NCBI GenBank assembly: GCA_947476065.1
Contig: CANJPG010000003.1
Coordinates: 1-64,000 of the forward strand
Length of the DNA: 64,000 nucleotides
DNA from: Fidelibacterota bacterium
GTDB lineage: Bacteria > Pseudomonadota > Alphaproteobacteria > Rhodospirillales > Rhodospirillaceae
Reading direction: 5' to 3'
The position numbers and the translations under genes were made by a program. This document shows, piece by piece, positions 8,906-18,481 of this stretch. The notes beneath the pieces are model-generated. The model searched no databases and was not told where the DNA came from. It saw only the letters and a program-made list of their open reading frames with translations. Position 1 is the stretch's first letter; each line of letters starts with the position of its first letter.

Positions 8906-10684
8906 ATGAACATCTTCGCGACGCTCAAAACCCGCATCGAAGCCGTCATCGGCGCGCTGATTGCGGAAGGCCTGCTGCCCCACGGCTTGGATACGTCCAA
9001 GGTCTCGGCCGAGCCGCCGCGCGAGGCATCCCATGGCGATGTGGCAACCAATGCCGCCATGGTCCTGGCCAAGCCTGCGGGCAAGCCGCCCAAGGAACTG
9101 GCGGCGCTGCTAGTCGAGCGCTTGAAGAAAGTGCCGGATGTTACCGAGGCCTCGGTGGCGGGCCCCGGCTTCATCAATTTGAAACTCGCCGATGAGATCT
9201 GGCGCTCGGGCCTGCGCGACGTTCTGGCCGCGGGATCGTCTTACGGCGACAGCACGGCCGGCAAAGGCGAGAAGATCAACGTCGAATACGTCTCTGCCAA
9301 CCCGACCGGGCCTATGCATGTGGGCCACGCCCGCGGCGCTGTCGTCGGCGATGCGCTGGCGCGCCTTCTGGCCAAGGCCGGCTTTGCGGTCACCAAGGAA
9401 TACTACATCAACGACGCCGGCGGGCAGGTGGACCACGTCGCCCGGGCGCTGCGCGCGCGTTACCTCCAGGCCCTGGGCAAGATCACCGAAGACAACGTGC
9501 AAGGCTTGCTCGCGCGTAAGGAGATCATGTACGGAGGAGACTATCTAGTGCCGGTGGCGACTGCCCTGGTCGCCCGCGACGGCGATAAGTGGGCCGCTTC
9601 CACCGATGAGAAAGTCTGGATTCCGCCGCTGCGCGACTTCACCGTCGCTTACATGATGAAGATGGTGAAGGAAGACTTGGCCGCGCTGGGCGTGCAGCAC
9701 GACATCTTCAGCTCGGAAAAGGCGCTGGTGGATGCGGGCAAGGTGGACAACGCCCTCAAGTTCCTCGCCGACTCCGGGCTGACCTATACCGGTCTGCTCG
9801 AGCCGCCCAAGGGCAAGGCGCCCGACGACTGGGAGCCGCGCCCGCAGCTTCTGTTCAAGGCCACCGACTTCGGCGACGAAGTCGACCGTCCCGTCAAAAA
9901 GTCCGACGGCAGCTGGACCTATTTCGCCGGCGACATCGCCTATCACAAGGACAAGGTTGATCGCGGCTTCAACAACCTCGTCAACGTCTGGGGCGCCGAT
10001 CACGGCGGCTACGTCAAACGCGTGCAGGCGGCGCTGAAGGCGCTCACGGACAATAAGGGCGCACTCGACGTACAACTCTGCCAGATGGTGCGCGTGCTCA
10101 ACAACGGCGAACCGGTGAAGATGTCCAAGCGCGCCGGGACCTTTGTCACCTTGCGCGACCTGATCGACGAAGTGGGCAAGGACGTGGTGCGCTTCATCAT
10201 GCTGACCCGCAAAAACGACGCGCCCCTGGATTTCGATTACGCAAAAGTGATGGAGAAATCCCGCGAGAACCCGGTCTTTTATGTGCAGTACGCCCATGCC
10301 CGCGGCCGCAGCGTCTTCCGCCACGCCAAGGAGATGTTCCCCACCGCCGACCTGTCCGATGCGGGTCTGGCCAAAGCCGACCTCGCGCGCCTGACGGACC
10401 CTGATGAAATCGGCGTCCTGCGCGCCCTGGCCAACTGGCCACGTACCATCGAGGGCGCGGCGCTGGTTCATGAGCCGCACCGGCTGGCCACTTACATGTA
10501 CGACCTCGCCGCCCAATTCCACGGCCTGTGGAACAAGGGCAACGATGCGACCGAGTTGCGCTTCCTCCAGGCCGGCGATCAAAGCGTGTCCTGTGCGCGG
10601 CTGGCGCTTGTCCGCGGCGTCGGGCTGGTGATAGCGTCTGGTCTGGCCGTGTTCGGGGTCGAACCGGTAGAGGAAATGCGCTGA
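8906..10684 (+). CDS. argS: Arginyl-tRNA synthetase
   Basis: A 592-residue class I synthetase that charges tRNA-Arg. The N-terminal additional domain is followed by the HIGH-type motif [11 protein letters not shown] (near residue 138) and the KMSKR loop ([10 protein letters not shown]), then the C-terminal DALR anticodon-binding domain. Length and order are normal. It opens the conserved run with the SPOR gene, whose ATG overlaps the argS stop (TGATG), then nagZ and scpAB. A 180-bp gap upstream leaves room for a promoter after the glycosyltransferase gene. Confidence 0.97.
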   Translation: MNIFATLKTRIEAVIGALIAEGLLPHGLDTSKVSAEPPREASHGDVATNAAMVLAKPAGKPPKELAALLVERLKKVPDVTEASVAGPGFINLKLADEIWRSGLRDVLAAGSSYGDSTAGKGEKINVEYVSANPTGPMHVGHARGAVVGDALARLLAKAGFAVTKEYYINDAGGQVDHVARALRARYLQALGKITEDNVQGLLARKEIMYGGDYLVPVATALVARDGDKWAASTDEKVWIPPLRDFTVAYMMKMVKEDLAALGVQHDIFSSEKALVDAGKVDNALKFLADSGLTYTGLLEPPKGKAPDDWEPRPQLLFKATDFGDEVDRPVKKSDGSWTYFAGDIAYHKDKVDRGFNNLVNVWGADHGGYVKRVQAALKALTDNKGALDVQLCQMVRVLNNGEPVKMSKRAGTFVTLRDLIDEVGKDVVRFIMLTRKNDAPLDFDYAKVMEKSRENPVFYVQYAHARGRSVFRHAKEMFPTADLSDAGLAKADLARLTDPDEIGVLRALANWPRTIEGAALVHEPHRLATYMYDLAAQFHGLWNKGNDATELRFLQAGDQSVSCARLALVRGVGLVIASGLAVFGVEPVEEMR

Positions 10685-11757
10685 TGCCCATTGATCGCGA
10701 CGGCGACGGGCCGCCGCTGCGCCGTCCAGAGTCGAGAGTTTCCTTAACGCCGGGCGAGGGGCGCAGCACCGACTTGCGTGCAACACCCTTCACCGAGGAC
10801 GTTTTCAACGACGACTACGACAGCCGCCGCCCGAGCCGGTCGGAAGGACGGTCGTTCAGCGTCATCATCGGCATCGTGTTGGGCGTAGCTGTGGCCGGCG
10901 GCGCCGGCTGGTATTTCCTGCGCGGCGGTGCGCTTCAGTTCACGCCGGGCGCCGTCGGTTTCGTCAAAGCCGACCCGACCCCCTATAAAATCCGCCCCGA
11001 CAATCCGGGCGGCATGCAGGTCGAAAACCAGGACAAGCTGGTCTACGACCGTGTCGCCAAGGGCAATGCCCCAAACCGGGTCGAGAACCTGCTGCCGCCG
11101 GCGGAGGAGCCCAAGGCGCCGCCCATGAAGCCTGCCGAGCCAAAGGTCGAAGCGCCTGCGCCGGTCCCGGCTGCCGCGCCTGAACCCGCCAAGCCAGCCG
11201 AAGTGGCCAAGGTGGAACCGCCGAAGGTTGAGGCTCCGAAAGTCGAGACCCCGAAAGTCGAGGCCCCATCACCCGCTCCCAAGGCTGAGCCACCTAAGGA
11301 GGAAGCCAAGCCTGCCGCTCCGCAGCCCGATCCGCTGGCGGCTGCCGTAGCTGCCGCGACCGGTGGTCGCACCTCGGCGACGGGCCCAATTGCTGTGGTG
11401 CCCGAGAAACCCGCAGCAGCCCCGCCGGCGGAAAAGCCCGTCGCCGAAAAAGCCGCTGAAACCCAGACCGCCGCCGCTGTGCCGACGCCGGCACCCACTA
11501 CCTCCGGTGCCGGTTTCCAGATCCAGCTGGCCTCGGTATTGTCCGAGGAAGCCGCCATGGCTGAGTGGAAGCGTATCAGCGGCAAGAACAAGGAACTGCT
11601 GGGCGCCTATTCCCCGGCCGTGACCAAGGCCGATCTCGGCGACCGCGGCGTGTTCTACCGCCTGCGCACCGGCCCCCTGGCCGACAAGGCCGCCGCCGAT
11701 GCCCTCTGCGCCTCCCTGGCCGAAGCCAAGGTCGGCTGCATCGTCATTAAGCCGTAA
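10684..11757 (+). CDS. SPOR-domain membrane protein
   Basis: A 357-residue bitopic protein. A charged cytoplasmic N-terminus is followed by one membrane helix (about residues 57-77, IIGIVLGVAVAGGAGWYF), a long Pro/Ala/Glu/Lys-rich periplasmic linker with KVEAPKVE-type repeats, and a C-terminal SPOR domain (about 280-355, starting FQIQLASV). SPOR domains bind denuded glycan strands of septal peptidoglycan, so the protein probably acts at the division site. The start overlaps the argS stop by one base, and nagZ follows after 5 bp, so this is one operon. Sequence outside the SPOR core evolves fast, so no gene name is given. Confidence 0.88.
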   Translation: MPIDRDGDGPPLRRPESRVSLTPGEGRSTDLRATPFTEDVFNDDYDSRRPSRSEGRSFSVIIGIVLGVAVAGGAGWYFLRGGALQFTPGAVGFVKADPTPYKIRPDNPGGMQVENQDKLVYDRVAKGNAPNRVENLLPPAEEPKAPPMKPAEPKVEAPAPVPAAAPEPAKPAEVAKVEPPKVEAPKVETPKVEAPSPAPKAEPPKEEAKPAAPQPDPLAAAVAAATGGRTSATGPIAVVPEKPAAAPPAEKPVAEKAAETQTAAAVPTPAPTTSGAGFQIQLASVLSEEAAMAEWKRISGKNKELLGAYSPAVTKADLGDRGVFYRLRTGPLADKAAADALCASLAEAKVGCIVIKP

Positions 11758-11762
11758 CGGGA

Positions 11763-12803
11763 ATGACCGCAGCCCCACTCGCCGCCATCTTCGGGATGGC
11801 CGGCCCCAAGCTGACCGAGGCCGAGCGGGCCTTCTTTAAATCCAGCCGTCCCCTGGGCTATATCCTCTTCGCGCGAAACATTGAGAATCCATCGCAAGTT
11901 ATTGCTTTAGTGAATGATTTACGGTCACTGGATTCTCTTCATGATGTCATGATCCTGATCGACCAGGAGGGCGGGCGGGTGCAGCGGCTGAAGCCGCCTC
12001 ACTGGCGCCATGCGCCGACCATGGACGAGTTCGGCCAGCTTTATGGGCGCAATTCCACCAAGGCCAACGAGGCCCTCAGGCTCAATAACCAAATGATCGG
12101 CGACGAGCTGGCGGCCTTGGGCATCGACGTGGACTGCGCCCCCTGCATGGACGTGCCGGTTCCCGGCGCCCACGACGTCATCGGCGATCGCGCCTTATCC
12201 CGTGACCCGGCCGTCGTCGCCGCCATGTCGCCCGCAGCTTGCGAGGGGCTCCTGGATGCGGGCGTGCTGCCTGTGATCAAGCATATCCCTGGCCATGGAC
12301 GGGCGGGGGCGGATAGCCACAAGGAACTGCCGGTAGTCTCCGACGACTTGGCCACGCTGCGGACTTCGGATTTTGCGCCGTTCAAGGCCCTTTGCGCGAC
12401 GCCGCTGCAGGACGCCTGCCTGGCCATGACCGCCCACGTGGTCTACCGCGCCATTGATTCCCAGCGTCCAGCCACCACATCCAAGTCGGTCATCGCCGAC
12501 ATCATTCGCGGCGAAATTGGATTTAAAGGGCTGCTGATGAGCGACGACCTAGGCATGAAGGCCCTCGACGGGCCCTTCGACGCCCGCGCCGCGGCTTCCC
12601 TGGAGGCCGGCTGCGATGTGGTGCTCCACTGCGAAGGCGTCATGGCGGAAATGGAAGCGGTGGCCCGCGGCTGCGGCCCCTTGGGCACGAACGGGCTGCG
12701 GGCGCTTGAAGCAACTTCGGTTTTTCGCCGTAATCCGCGCAAAGCGCCGGCCAGCGCCGCCTCTGCCCAAGTGGCGGTGCTGAACGCGCTCCGTCATGGA
12801 TAG
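11763..12803 (+). CDS. nagZ: Beta-N-acetylhexosaminidase NagZ
   Basis: A 346-residue GH3 enzyme that removes N-acetylglucosamine from anhydromuropeptides during cytoplasmic peptidoglycan recycling. The NagZ signature KHIPGHGRAGADSHKELP carries the His/Asp acid-base pair on its mobile loop, and the nucleophile Asp sits in LLMSDDLGMKAL. FARNIE and LIDQEGGRVQRL match the N-terminal barrel. It follows the SPOR gene by 5 bp and overlaps the start of the M50 protease by 8 bp, indicating tight coupling. Confidence 0.95.
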   Translation: MTAAPLAAIFGMAGPKLTEAERAFFKSSRPLGYILFARNIENPSQVIALVNDLRSLDSLHDVMILIDQEGGRVQRLKPPHWRHAPTMDEFGQLYGRNSTKANEALRLNNQMIGDELAALGIDVDCAPCMDVPVPGAHDVIGDRALSRDPAVVAAMSPAACEGLLDAGVLPVIKHIPGHGRAGADSHKELPVVSDDLATLRTSDFAPFKALCATPLQDACLAMTAHVVYRAIDSQRPATTSKSVIADIIRGEIGFKGLLMSDDLGMKALDGPFDARAAASLEAGCDVVLHCEGVMAEMEAVARGCGPLGTNGLRALEATSVFRRNPRKAPASAASAQVAVLNALRHG

Positions 12804-13485
12804 CGAGTTATCCACAGTCGCCAAAGTCATCGCCATGGCGGTGCCCGCGATCCTGGCGATCACGCTGCACGAGGCGGCCCATGGCTTCATCGCCCTGCTG
12901 TTCGGCGACCCGACCGCCAAGGAAAGGGGGCGGCTGACGCTGAACCCCTTCAAGCACATCGATCCCTTCGGCACGATTTTACTGCCGGCGATGCTCAAGC
13001 TGGCAGGCTCGCCCTTTGTGCTGGGCTGGGCCAAGCCCGTGCCGGTGGATTTCTCCCGCCTGCGCAATCCGCGGCGCAACATGGTCTGGGTTGCGCTGGC
13101 TGGGCCGGGCATGAACATCGGCCTCGCGATCATCTCGGCCATACTTTTCCACAGCCTGCCGTTTCTGCCCGAACAGGCCGTAAACTTCACCGCCGAAATG
13201 CTGAAAAACAGCCTATTGGTCAACGTCCTGCTGGCGATCTTTAATATGATTCCGCTGCCGCCTTTGGACGGCGGGCGGGTGGCGGTCGGATTGCTGCCGC
13301 TGCCCCTCGCGCGCCGCTTGGCGGCTACGGAAAAATACGGCATGTTCATCCTGCTAGGCGTCCTGATCGCGCTCCCTTGGCTGGGTTCGGAGATCGGCGT
13401 CGATCTCGATCTCTTCGCGCGGACAATCCTGCCCATCGCCGACGCCGTGGTTCGATTCATTGCGGCGGTGACTGGGCTTACTTAG
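12796..13485 (+). CDS. Site-2 protease-family (M50) membrane metalloprotease
   Basis: A 229-residue polytopic membrane protein of the rhomboid-sized S2P group. The zinc motif HEAAH is at residues 25-29 in the first membrane helix, and the third ligand lies in NMIPLPPLDGGR near the C-terminal core. These proteases cut membrane-embedded substrates. It lacks the PDZ domains of RseP, so it belongs to the short S2P subfamily found beside scpA in many Alphaproteobacteria. Its start overlaps nagZ, and scpA follows after 16 bp. The substrate is unknown. Confidence 0.92.
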   Translation: MDSELSTVAKVIAMAVPAILAITLHEAAHGFIALLFGDPTAKERGRLTLNPFKHIDPFGTILLPAMLKLAGSPFVLGWAKPVPVDFSRLRNPRRNMVWVALAGPGMNIGLAIISAILFHSLPFLPEQAVNFTAEMLKNSLLVNVLLAIFNMIPLPPLDGGRVAVGLLPLPLARRLAATEKYGMFILLGVLIALPWLGSEIGVDLDLFARTILPIADAVVRFIAAVTGLT

Positions 13486-13501
13486 GTTTATTTGTACTCT
13501 G

Positions 13502-14332
13502 ATGTCTTCTGATCTTGCTGACCCCGCCGATTTGCCGGCCTTCGAGGAAGACGACCGCCCGTTGTCCGAGCGCCTGGCCGATCCTAATTCGCTGTTTGTG
13601 CTGAACTTGGGGTCCTTCGAAGGCCCCATCGACGTTCTGCTCGTGCTCGCCCGCGACCAAAAAGTCGATTTGATGCACATTTCGATCCTGGCGCTGGCTG
13701 ACCAGTACCTGAAGTTCATCGAGACTGCCCGCCAGTCGCAGCTGGAGCTGGCCGCCGATTACCTGGTGATGGCCGCGTGGCTGGCCTTCCTGAAGTCCAA
13801 GCTGCTGCTGCCCCGTGAAGAGAACGACGACCAACCCAGCGCCGAGGAAATGGCCGAGGCGCTGAAGTTCCAGATGATGCGCCTGGAAGCGATGCAGGAA
13901 GCCGGGCGCAAGGTATTCGAGCTGCCGCGCAAAGGCATCAATTTCTACCCACGCGGCGCCCCGGAAGGCCTGCCCGTCACGCTGCGCACGGTCTACGACG
14001 TTTCCCTTTATGATCTGCTGCGCGCCTATGGCCGCCAGCATAACGAGAAGAACGTCACCGCCCTTGAAATCGAGGCCTTCGACCTTTACTCCATCGACGA
14101 TGCCATCGCGCGCCTGCGCGAAATCCTGCCGGGCGTGCCCGACTGGACCGAACTGTCGGCGTTCCTGCCCCAGAGCGTGCGCGATCCGCTGATGCGCCGC
14201 TCGGCGTTCAGCACGACGCTGATCGCGGTTTTGGAGATGGTCCGCCAGGGCAAAGCCGATATCCGCCAGGACGGCGGCGCCTACTCACCGATTTTCTTGA
14301 AACCCGCTAACCGGCCTTCCGCAAATGATTGA
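13502..14332 (+). CDS. scpA: Segregation and condensation protein A
   Basis: ScpA, 276 residues, is the kleisin that bridges SMC heads together with ScpB in bacterial condensin. The N-terminal kleisin signature FEGPIDVLLVLARDQKVDL is clear, and LAADYLVMAAWLAFLKSKLL follows as usual. The C-terminal winged-helix part (about 200-260) is also present. The stop overlaps the scpB start by 8 bp, the normal scpAB arrangement. The first ~30 residues are acidic and variable. Confidence 0.95.
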   Translation: MSSDLADPADLPAFEEDDRPLSERLADPNSLFVLNLGSFEGPIDVLLVLARDQKVDLMHISILALADQYLKFIETARQSQLELAADYLVMAAWLAFLKSKLLLPREENDDQPSAEEMAEALKFQMMRLEAMQEAGRKVFELPRKGINFYPRGAPEGLPVTLRTVYDVSLYDLLRAYGRQHNEKNVTALEIEAFDLYSIDDAIARLREILPGVPDWTELSAFLPQSVRDPLMRRSAFSTTLIAVLEMVRQGKADIRQDGGAYSPIFLKPANRPSAND

Positions 14333-15104
14333 TCCCGACGAACACGGCCCCTCTGAGAACCTTATCGAAGCAGGCTCCCCACTGCCGCCGCCGATGCCCG
14401 CCGAAGTGGCCGAGCAGGTGGCCGAACAGGACGCAACCCGCCAGCGCCGCATGTCGGAAGACCTGCGCGTGCTTGAGGCGCTGCTGTTCGCCGTGTCCGA
14501 GCCCGTGACCGAACGCGCCATTGCCGAGCGTCTGGGCGAGGGCGCGGACATTCCCGCGCTGCTCGAGCAATTGCGCGAGGTCTACAAGGGCAGGGGCGTT
14601 GAGCTCATCCAGGGCAACGGTCGCTGGTCCTTCCGCACGGCGCCCGACGTCTCCGAGCGCCTGCGCCTTGAAAAGCTGGTTCCGCGCAAACTATCGCGCG
14701 CCGCCATCGAGACCCTGGCCATCATCGCCTATCACCAGCCTGCGACACGCGCGGAGATTGAAGAAATTCGTGGCGTGATCGTCTCCACCGGCACCATCGA
14801 CATCTTGCTCGAAGAAGGCTGGATCAAGCCGCGCGGCCGCAAGCAAGTGCCCGGCCGCCCCGTCATGTGGGGTACGTCCAACGCCTTCCTCGATCACTTC
14901 GGCCTCGAATCCATTCAAGACCTGCCCGGCATCGACGAGTTGAAGGCGGCCGGTCTGCTCGACAGCAAACGCGGCGTGTCGGCCTATGCGACGCGTGGCG
15001 CTGAAACACTGCTGTTTGACACCGATGAGTCCGACGAGGCGCTGGAGCCGCTGGTGGACGGCGAAGCGACCGCCGGCGAAGAATCCGAAAAAGACCCGGA
15101 ATAA
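14325..15104 (+). CDS. scpB: Segregation and condensation protein B
   Basis: ScpB, 259 residues, dimerises and binds ScpA in the SMC-ScpAB complex. Two winged-helix domains are visible, including LEALLFAVSEPVTERAIAER and the conserved LSRAAIETLAIIAYHQPATR (starting near residue 124). An acidic tail (about 225-259) ends the protein. The ATG lies inside the end of scpA. About 140 bp with no gene separates it from tatA. Confidence 0.95.
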   Translation: MIDPDEHGPSENLIEAGSPLPPPMPAEVAEQVAEQDATRQRRMSEDLRVLEALLFAVSEPVTERAIAERLGEGADIPALLEQLREVYKGRGVELIQGNGRWSFRTAPDVSERLRLEKLVPRKLSRAAIETLAIIAYHQPATRAEIEEIRGVIVSTGTIDILLEEGWIKPRGRKQVPGRPVMWGTSNAFLDHFGLESIQDLPGIDELKAAGLLDSKRGVSAYATRGAETLLFDTDESDEALEPLVDGEATAGEESEKDPE

Positions 15105-15244
15105 GGCTCTGGTAATAAGGGGTTGGCGTACCTAAATAGGCTAATAGGTGTGCCGTCTTCGGGCGTTAAACATTGCGGGCGGGGGGACTTTTTGCAATGA
15201 TGGCACCACAATTCCCGCCGCTAAACCATTGGAGTAATTGAGCC

Positions 15245-15415
15245 ATGGGTTCTTTTAGCCTGTTACATTGGGGCATCGTCCTGCTGATCGTCGTGCTGCT
15301 GTTCGGCAGCGGCAAGATCTCGGGCCTCATGGGCGACGTTGCCAAAGGGATTAAGGCCTTCAAGAAAAACATGAAGGACGACGACAAGGTTTCGCCCCCG
15401 GTCGAGGGCGCCTAG
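15245..15415 (+). CDS. tatA: TatA (first of two tandem copies), short form
   Basis: A 56-residue TatA, the pore-forming subunit of twin-arginine translocation in the inner membrane. One membrane helix (about 6-22, [16 protein letters not shown]) is followed by the FGSGKIS hinge, the amphipathic helix [19 protein letters not shown] and a very short tail. The ATG follows an appropriately spaced GGAG. A second TatA begins two bases after its stop, and the two share nearly identical hinge and amphipathic regions, indicating local duplication. This copy lacks the longer charged tail of the second. Confidence 0.9.
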   Translation: MGSFSLLHWGIVLLIVVLLFGSGKISGLMGDVAKGIKAFKKNMKDDDKVSPPVEGA

Positions 15416-15417
15416 TC

Positions 15418-15642
15418 ATGGGTTTTGGGAGCATCTGGCATTGGGTCATCGTCCTCGTGATCGTGCTGCTGCTGTTCGGCAGCGGTAAAATCTCGAACAT
15501 CATGGGGGACGTGGCCAAGGGCATTAAGTCCTTCAAGAAGGGCATGAAGGACGAGGACGACGACGACGATGCTCACCCGCCCGCCGGCGGCAAGACCATC
15601 GAAGGCCAGGCGACGACGAAGGAAAAAGATCCGGTCGCTTAA
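15418..15642 (+). CDS. tatA: TatA (second of two tandem copies)
   Basis: A 74-residue TatA with the same plan as its upstream neighbour: an N-terminal helix ([16 protein letters not shown]), then [19 protein letters not shown], then a longer acidic and polar tail with a run of Asp residues. It starts 2 bp after the first tatA stop, and tatB follows after about 50 bp. Duplicated tatA genes can diverge into TatA/TatE-like forms; which of these is the main pore former cannot be told from sequence. Confidence 0.93.
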   Translation: MGFGSIWHWVIVLVIVLLLFGSGKISNIMGDVAKGIKSFKKGMKDEDDDDDAHPPAGGKTIEGQATTKEKDPVA

Positions 15643-15695
15643 GCAGCGTCCCCCGGCCGATCTCGCGGTCGGTAGAAGATGAACGGACGTATTGA

Positions 15696-16160
15696 ATGTT
15701 CGATCTGGCATGGTCGGAAATATGTGTGATCGGCTTGGTGGCGGTTCTGGTCCTTGGACCCAAGGAACTGCCCCAGGCGATGCGGACCATGGCCAAGGTG
15801 TTGCGCAAGATGCGCAGCCTGACCTCGGAACTGCAGGGCCACATGAACGAGATCGTGCGCGAAGCCGAACTCGACGAAGTGCGCCAGTCGATCCAGAAGC
15901 TCTCCAGCGCCAATCTCAAGTCTGAAATGGCCAAGGTCGTCGATCCCACCGGCGAGATGGGCTCGATCCTGAACGCGCCGATGATTGAAGGCCCGCCGCC
16001 CAGCTCCGCACCGGCCGAGCCCGCCGCAATCGCCGCGGTCGAAGGTAGCCCCGAAGCACCGGCGGAATCCGCCGCTCAGGTCACCGCCGAGGCCGGCGCC
16101 CAGGCTGAGCATCCGCCGGCTCCGGCGCCCGCGCCCAGCTCGCCAGCGTCACCCACATGA
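15696..16160 (+). CDS. tatB: Sec-independent translocase subunit TatB
   Basis: TatB, 154 residues, forms the twin-arginine signal receptor with TatC. An N-terminal membrane helix with the Glu seen in TatB ([20 protein letters not shown], residues 2-21) and the Pro hinge [12 protein letters not shown] are followed by a long amphipathic helix and an Ala/Pro/Glu-rich tail (about 105-154). The Glu near residue 8 and the longer body separate it from TatA. Its stop overlaps the tatC start by 4 bp. Confidence 0.94.
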   Translation: MFDLAWSEICVIGLVAVLVLGPKELPQAMRTMAKVLRKMRSLTSELQGHMNEIVREAELDEVRQSIQKLSSANLKSEMAKVVDPTGEMGSILNAPMIEGPPPSSAPAEPAAIAAVEGSPEAPAESAAQVTAEAGAQAEHPPAPAPAPSSPASPT

Positions 16161-17008
16161 ACGCATCGCTGCCCGTAAAGCCGACGCCGGACGATCCCGA
16201 CAGCCACACCATGCCGCTGCTCGATCACCTGACCGAGCTGCGCAAGCGGCTGCTGTATTCCATCGTCACGCTGCTGGTGGCCTTTTTCGCTGCCGTGCCC
16301 ATGTCCAAGCACATCTATGCTTTCCTGGCAGCACCGCTGTCGCACGCCATGGACGCTGTCGGCGGCAGCAGCCACCAGATGATCTACACCCATCTGGCTG
16401 AGGCTTTCATGACCCAGATGAAGGTGGCGATCTTCGCCGCTGCTTTCGTGACCTTCCCGATCTTCGCCAACCAGCTGTGGCGCTTCGTCGCGCCCGGCCT
16501 CTACAAACACGAAAAGAACGCCATCCTGCCGTTCCTGTTCGCCGCCCCGGTGCTGTTCTTCATGGGCGGCGCGCTGGCCTATTACGTCGTCATGCCCATG
16601 GCCTGGAAGTTCCTTTTAGGATTTCAAACGCCGGCCGAAGGCAGCGAAATGGCCATCGAGCTCTTGCCGCGCGTCAGCGAATACCTCGACATCTTCATGA
16701 CGCTGATCTTCGCCTTCGGATTGGCGTTCCAGATGCCGGTGCTGCTGGTGCTGCTGGCGCGGGTAGGGGTGATCACCGCCGAGACCCTGCGCAGCAAACG
16801 CCGCTACGCCATCCTGATCGTGTTCGTCTTCGCCGCCGTGGTGACCCCGCCCGATGTGATCAGCCAGCTCAGCCTCGCGTTTCCGATGCTGATCCTCTAC
16901 GAGGTCTCAATCGTCGGCGCCCGCATGGTCGGCAAAAAACGCGACGAAACCTCCGCCGCCGACGGCAGCGATTCCGGCGGTGATGACACGGATTTCAACG
17001 CGGCGTAA
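16157..17008 (+). CDS. tatC: Sec-independent translocase subunit TatC
   Basis: TatC, 283 residues, is the six-helix membrane core of the Tat translocase. Family landmarks are present: [17 protein letters not shown] with the conserved Glu at the N-terminus, [17 protein letters not shown], and [20 protein letters not shown]. The C-terminus carries a short polar extension. It overlaps tatB by 4 bp and ends the tatAABC operon; the following 180 bp hold a double-hairpin repeat before serS. Confidence 0.96.
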   Translation: MNASLPVKPTPDDPDSHTMPLLDHLTELRKRLLYSIVTLLVAFFAAVPMSKHIYAFLAAPLSHAMDAVGGSSHQMIYTHLAEAFMTQMKVAIFAAAFVTFPIFANQLWRFVAPGLYKHEKNAILPFLFAAPVLFFMGGALAYYVVMPMAWKFLLGFQTPAEGSEMAIELLPRVSEYLDIFMTLIFAFGLAFQMPVLLVLLARVGVITAETLRSKRRYAILIVFVFAAVVTPPDVISQLSLAFPMLILYEVSIVGARMVGKKRDETSAADGSDSGGDDTDFNAA

Positions 17009-17019
17009 CGCGCGCCGCC

Positions 17020-17107
17020 GTCATCCTGGGCCTTGTGCCCAGGATCCATGCCTGCAGACATAGGTGCGCCCAACCAGATGGGTCCTGGGAATAAATCCCA
17101 GGACGAC
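17020..17107 (+). repeat. Double-hairpin intergenic repeat, copy 1
   Basis: Two perfect 9-bp hairpins lie back to back between tatC and serS. Hairpin A has arms ATCCTGGGC (17023-17031) and GCCCAGGAT (17037-17045). Hairpin B has arms GTCCTGGGA (17082-17090) and TCCCAGGAC (17096-17104). The ends (GTCATCCTGGG and CCCAGGACGAC) are also near inverted copies of each other. The same element occurs in reverse orientation at 46222-46299. It looks like a non-autonomous dispersed repeat that may also act as a terminator after tatC. Confidence 0.85.
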
Positions 17108-17191
17108 AGGTGGTTAAGGGCTTGCCTCCACCCTGGACGGATTCGGGCCTTCCCCGTATAAGCCTGGGCAACCGCTATAAGGCTTGGACCG

Positions 17192-18481
17192 ATGCTCGAC
17201 CTCAAATGGATTAGAGAGAACCCGGAAGCGCTGGACGCCGCCTTGGCGCGCCGCGGGGCCGCACCTTTGTCCGCCGCCGTCCTCGACCTGGACAAGCGCC
17301 ACCGGGGGGTGACCACCGAGCTGCAGACCCTGCAAAGCCGGCGCAACGAGGTCTCCAAGCAGATTGGCGCGGTCAAGGGCAAGGGCGGCGACGCTGGCCC
17401 GCTGATGGCCGAAGTGGCGGCGATCAAAGACCGTATGACGGCGCTTGAGGTCGAGGAGAAGGCCCTGGGCGAAGACGGGCGCTCGCTGTTGCTGACCATT
17501 CCCAACATTTTGCACGAGACGGTTCCCGCGGGCCGGGACGAGACCTTCAACGTTGAAGTGCGCAAGTGGGGCACGCCCCGCACGCTGAACTTTGCGGCTA
17601 AAGACCACGCCGATATTGGCGCGGCCTTAGGCTTGATGGATTTCGACCAGGCGGCGGTTATGTCCGGCGCGCGCTTTGTCGTGCTGAAGGGCGCACTCGC
17701 GCGCCTGGAGCGGGCCATCGCCCAGTTGATGCTGGATACCCACACGACCGAGAACGGCTACACCGAAGTCAATCCGCCGCTGCTGGTGCGTGACGTGGCG
17801 CTGGTGGGTACCGGCCAGCTGCCGAAATTTGGCGGTGACCTGTTCCACACCACGGCTGGCCTTTACCTCATTCCAACGTCGGAAGTGTCCCTTACCAACC
17901 TGGCCGCCGAGCGCATCCTAGACGGCGCGGCACTGCCTTTGCGTATGACCGCCTTCACGCCGTGCTTCAGGTCCGAGGCCGGCGCGGCTGGCCGCGACAC
18001 CAAGGGCATGATCCGCAATCACCAGTTCGAGAAAGTCGAACTGGTCAGCATCACCGCGCCCGAGGAGTCTGAAGCCGAGCTTGAGCGCATGACAAAATGC
18101 GCCGAGGGCGTTCTGCAAAAACTGGAACTGCCCTACCGTGTCATGGCGCTCTGCGCCGGCGATGTGGGTTTCGGCGCCAACCGCACCTATGACATCGAAG
18201 TCTGGCTTCCGGGTCAGGATACCTACCGCGAGATTTCCAGCTGTTCCAATACTGGCGACTTCCAGGCGCGGCGCATGAACGCGCGCTATCGCCCCGCGGG
18301 CGAAACCAAGGGCACGCGCTTTGTGCACACGCTGAATGGCTCCGGCTTGGCTGTCGGCCGCACGCTGATCGCGGTTCTGGAAAACCATCAGCAGCAGGAC
18401 GGTTCCGTGGTCGTGCCCCAGGCGCTGAAGCCCTACATGGGCGGGCTCGATGTCATCGCCCCGGGTGCTAAAATTCTATGA
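17192..18481 (+). CDS. serS: Seryl-tRNA synthetase
   Basis: SerRS, 429 residues, charges tRNA-Ser and tRNA-Sec. An N-terminal coiled-coil arm (about 30-100) is followed by the class II core: motif 2 in [20 protein letters not shown], and motif 3 ([20 protein letters not shown]) near the C-terminus. Length and motifs are normal. The ATG starts 84 bp after the double-hairpin repeat. The stop overlaps the surE start (ATGA), beginning the serS-surE-pcm-LysM/M23 set. Confidence 0.97.
   Translation: MLDLKWIRENPEALDAALARRGAAPLSAAVLDLDKRHRGVTTELQTLQSRRNEVSKQIGAVKGKGGDAGPLMAEVAAIKDRMTALEVEEKALGEDGRSLLLTIPNILHETVPAGRDETFNVEVRKWGTPRTLNFAAKDHADIGAALGLMDFDQAAVMSGARFVVLKGALARLERAIAQLMLDTHTTENGYTEVNPPLLVRDVALVGTGQLPKFGGDLFHTTAGLYLIPTSEVSLTNLAAERILDGAALPLRMTAFTPCFRSEAGAAGRDTKGMIRNHQFEKVELVSITAPEESEAELERMTKCAEGVLQKLELPYRVMALCAGDVGFGANRTYDIEVWLPGQDTYREISSCSNTGDFQARRMNARYRPAGETKGTRFVHTLNGSGLAVGRTLIAVLENHQQQDGSVVVPQALKPYMGGLDVIAPGAKIL

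Noticed and set aside
9545-10786. 413-codon minus-strand frame opposite argS
   Set aside because: Long antisense frames are common in GC-rich DNA; argS on the other strand has complete synthetase motifs.
10684-11757. KVEAPKVE-type repeats as a DNA repeat or mobile element
   Set aside because: They are low-complexity linker codons within a bitopic SPOR protein, a usual feature of this family.
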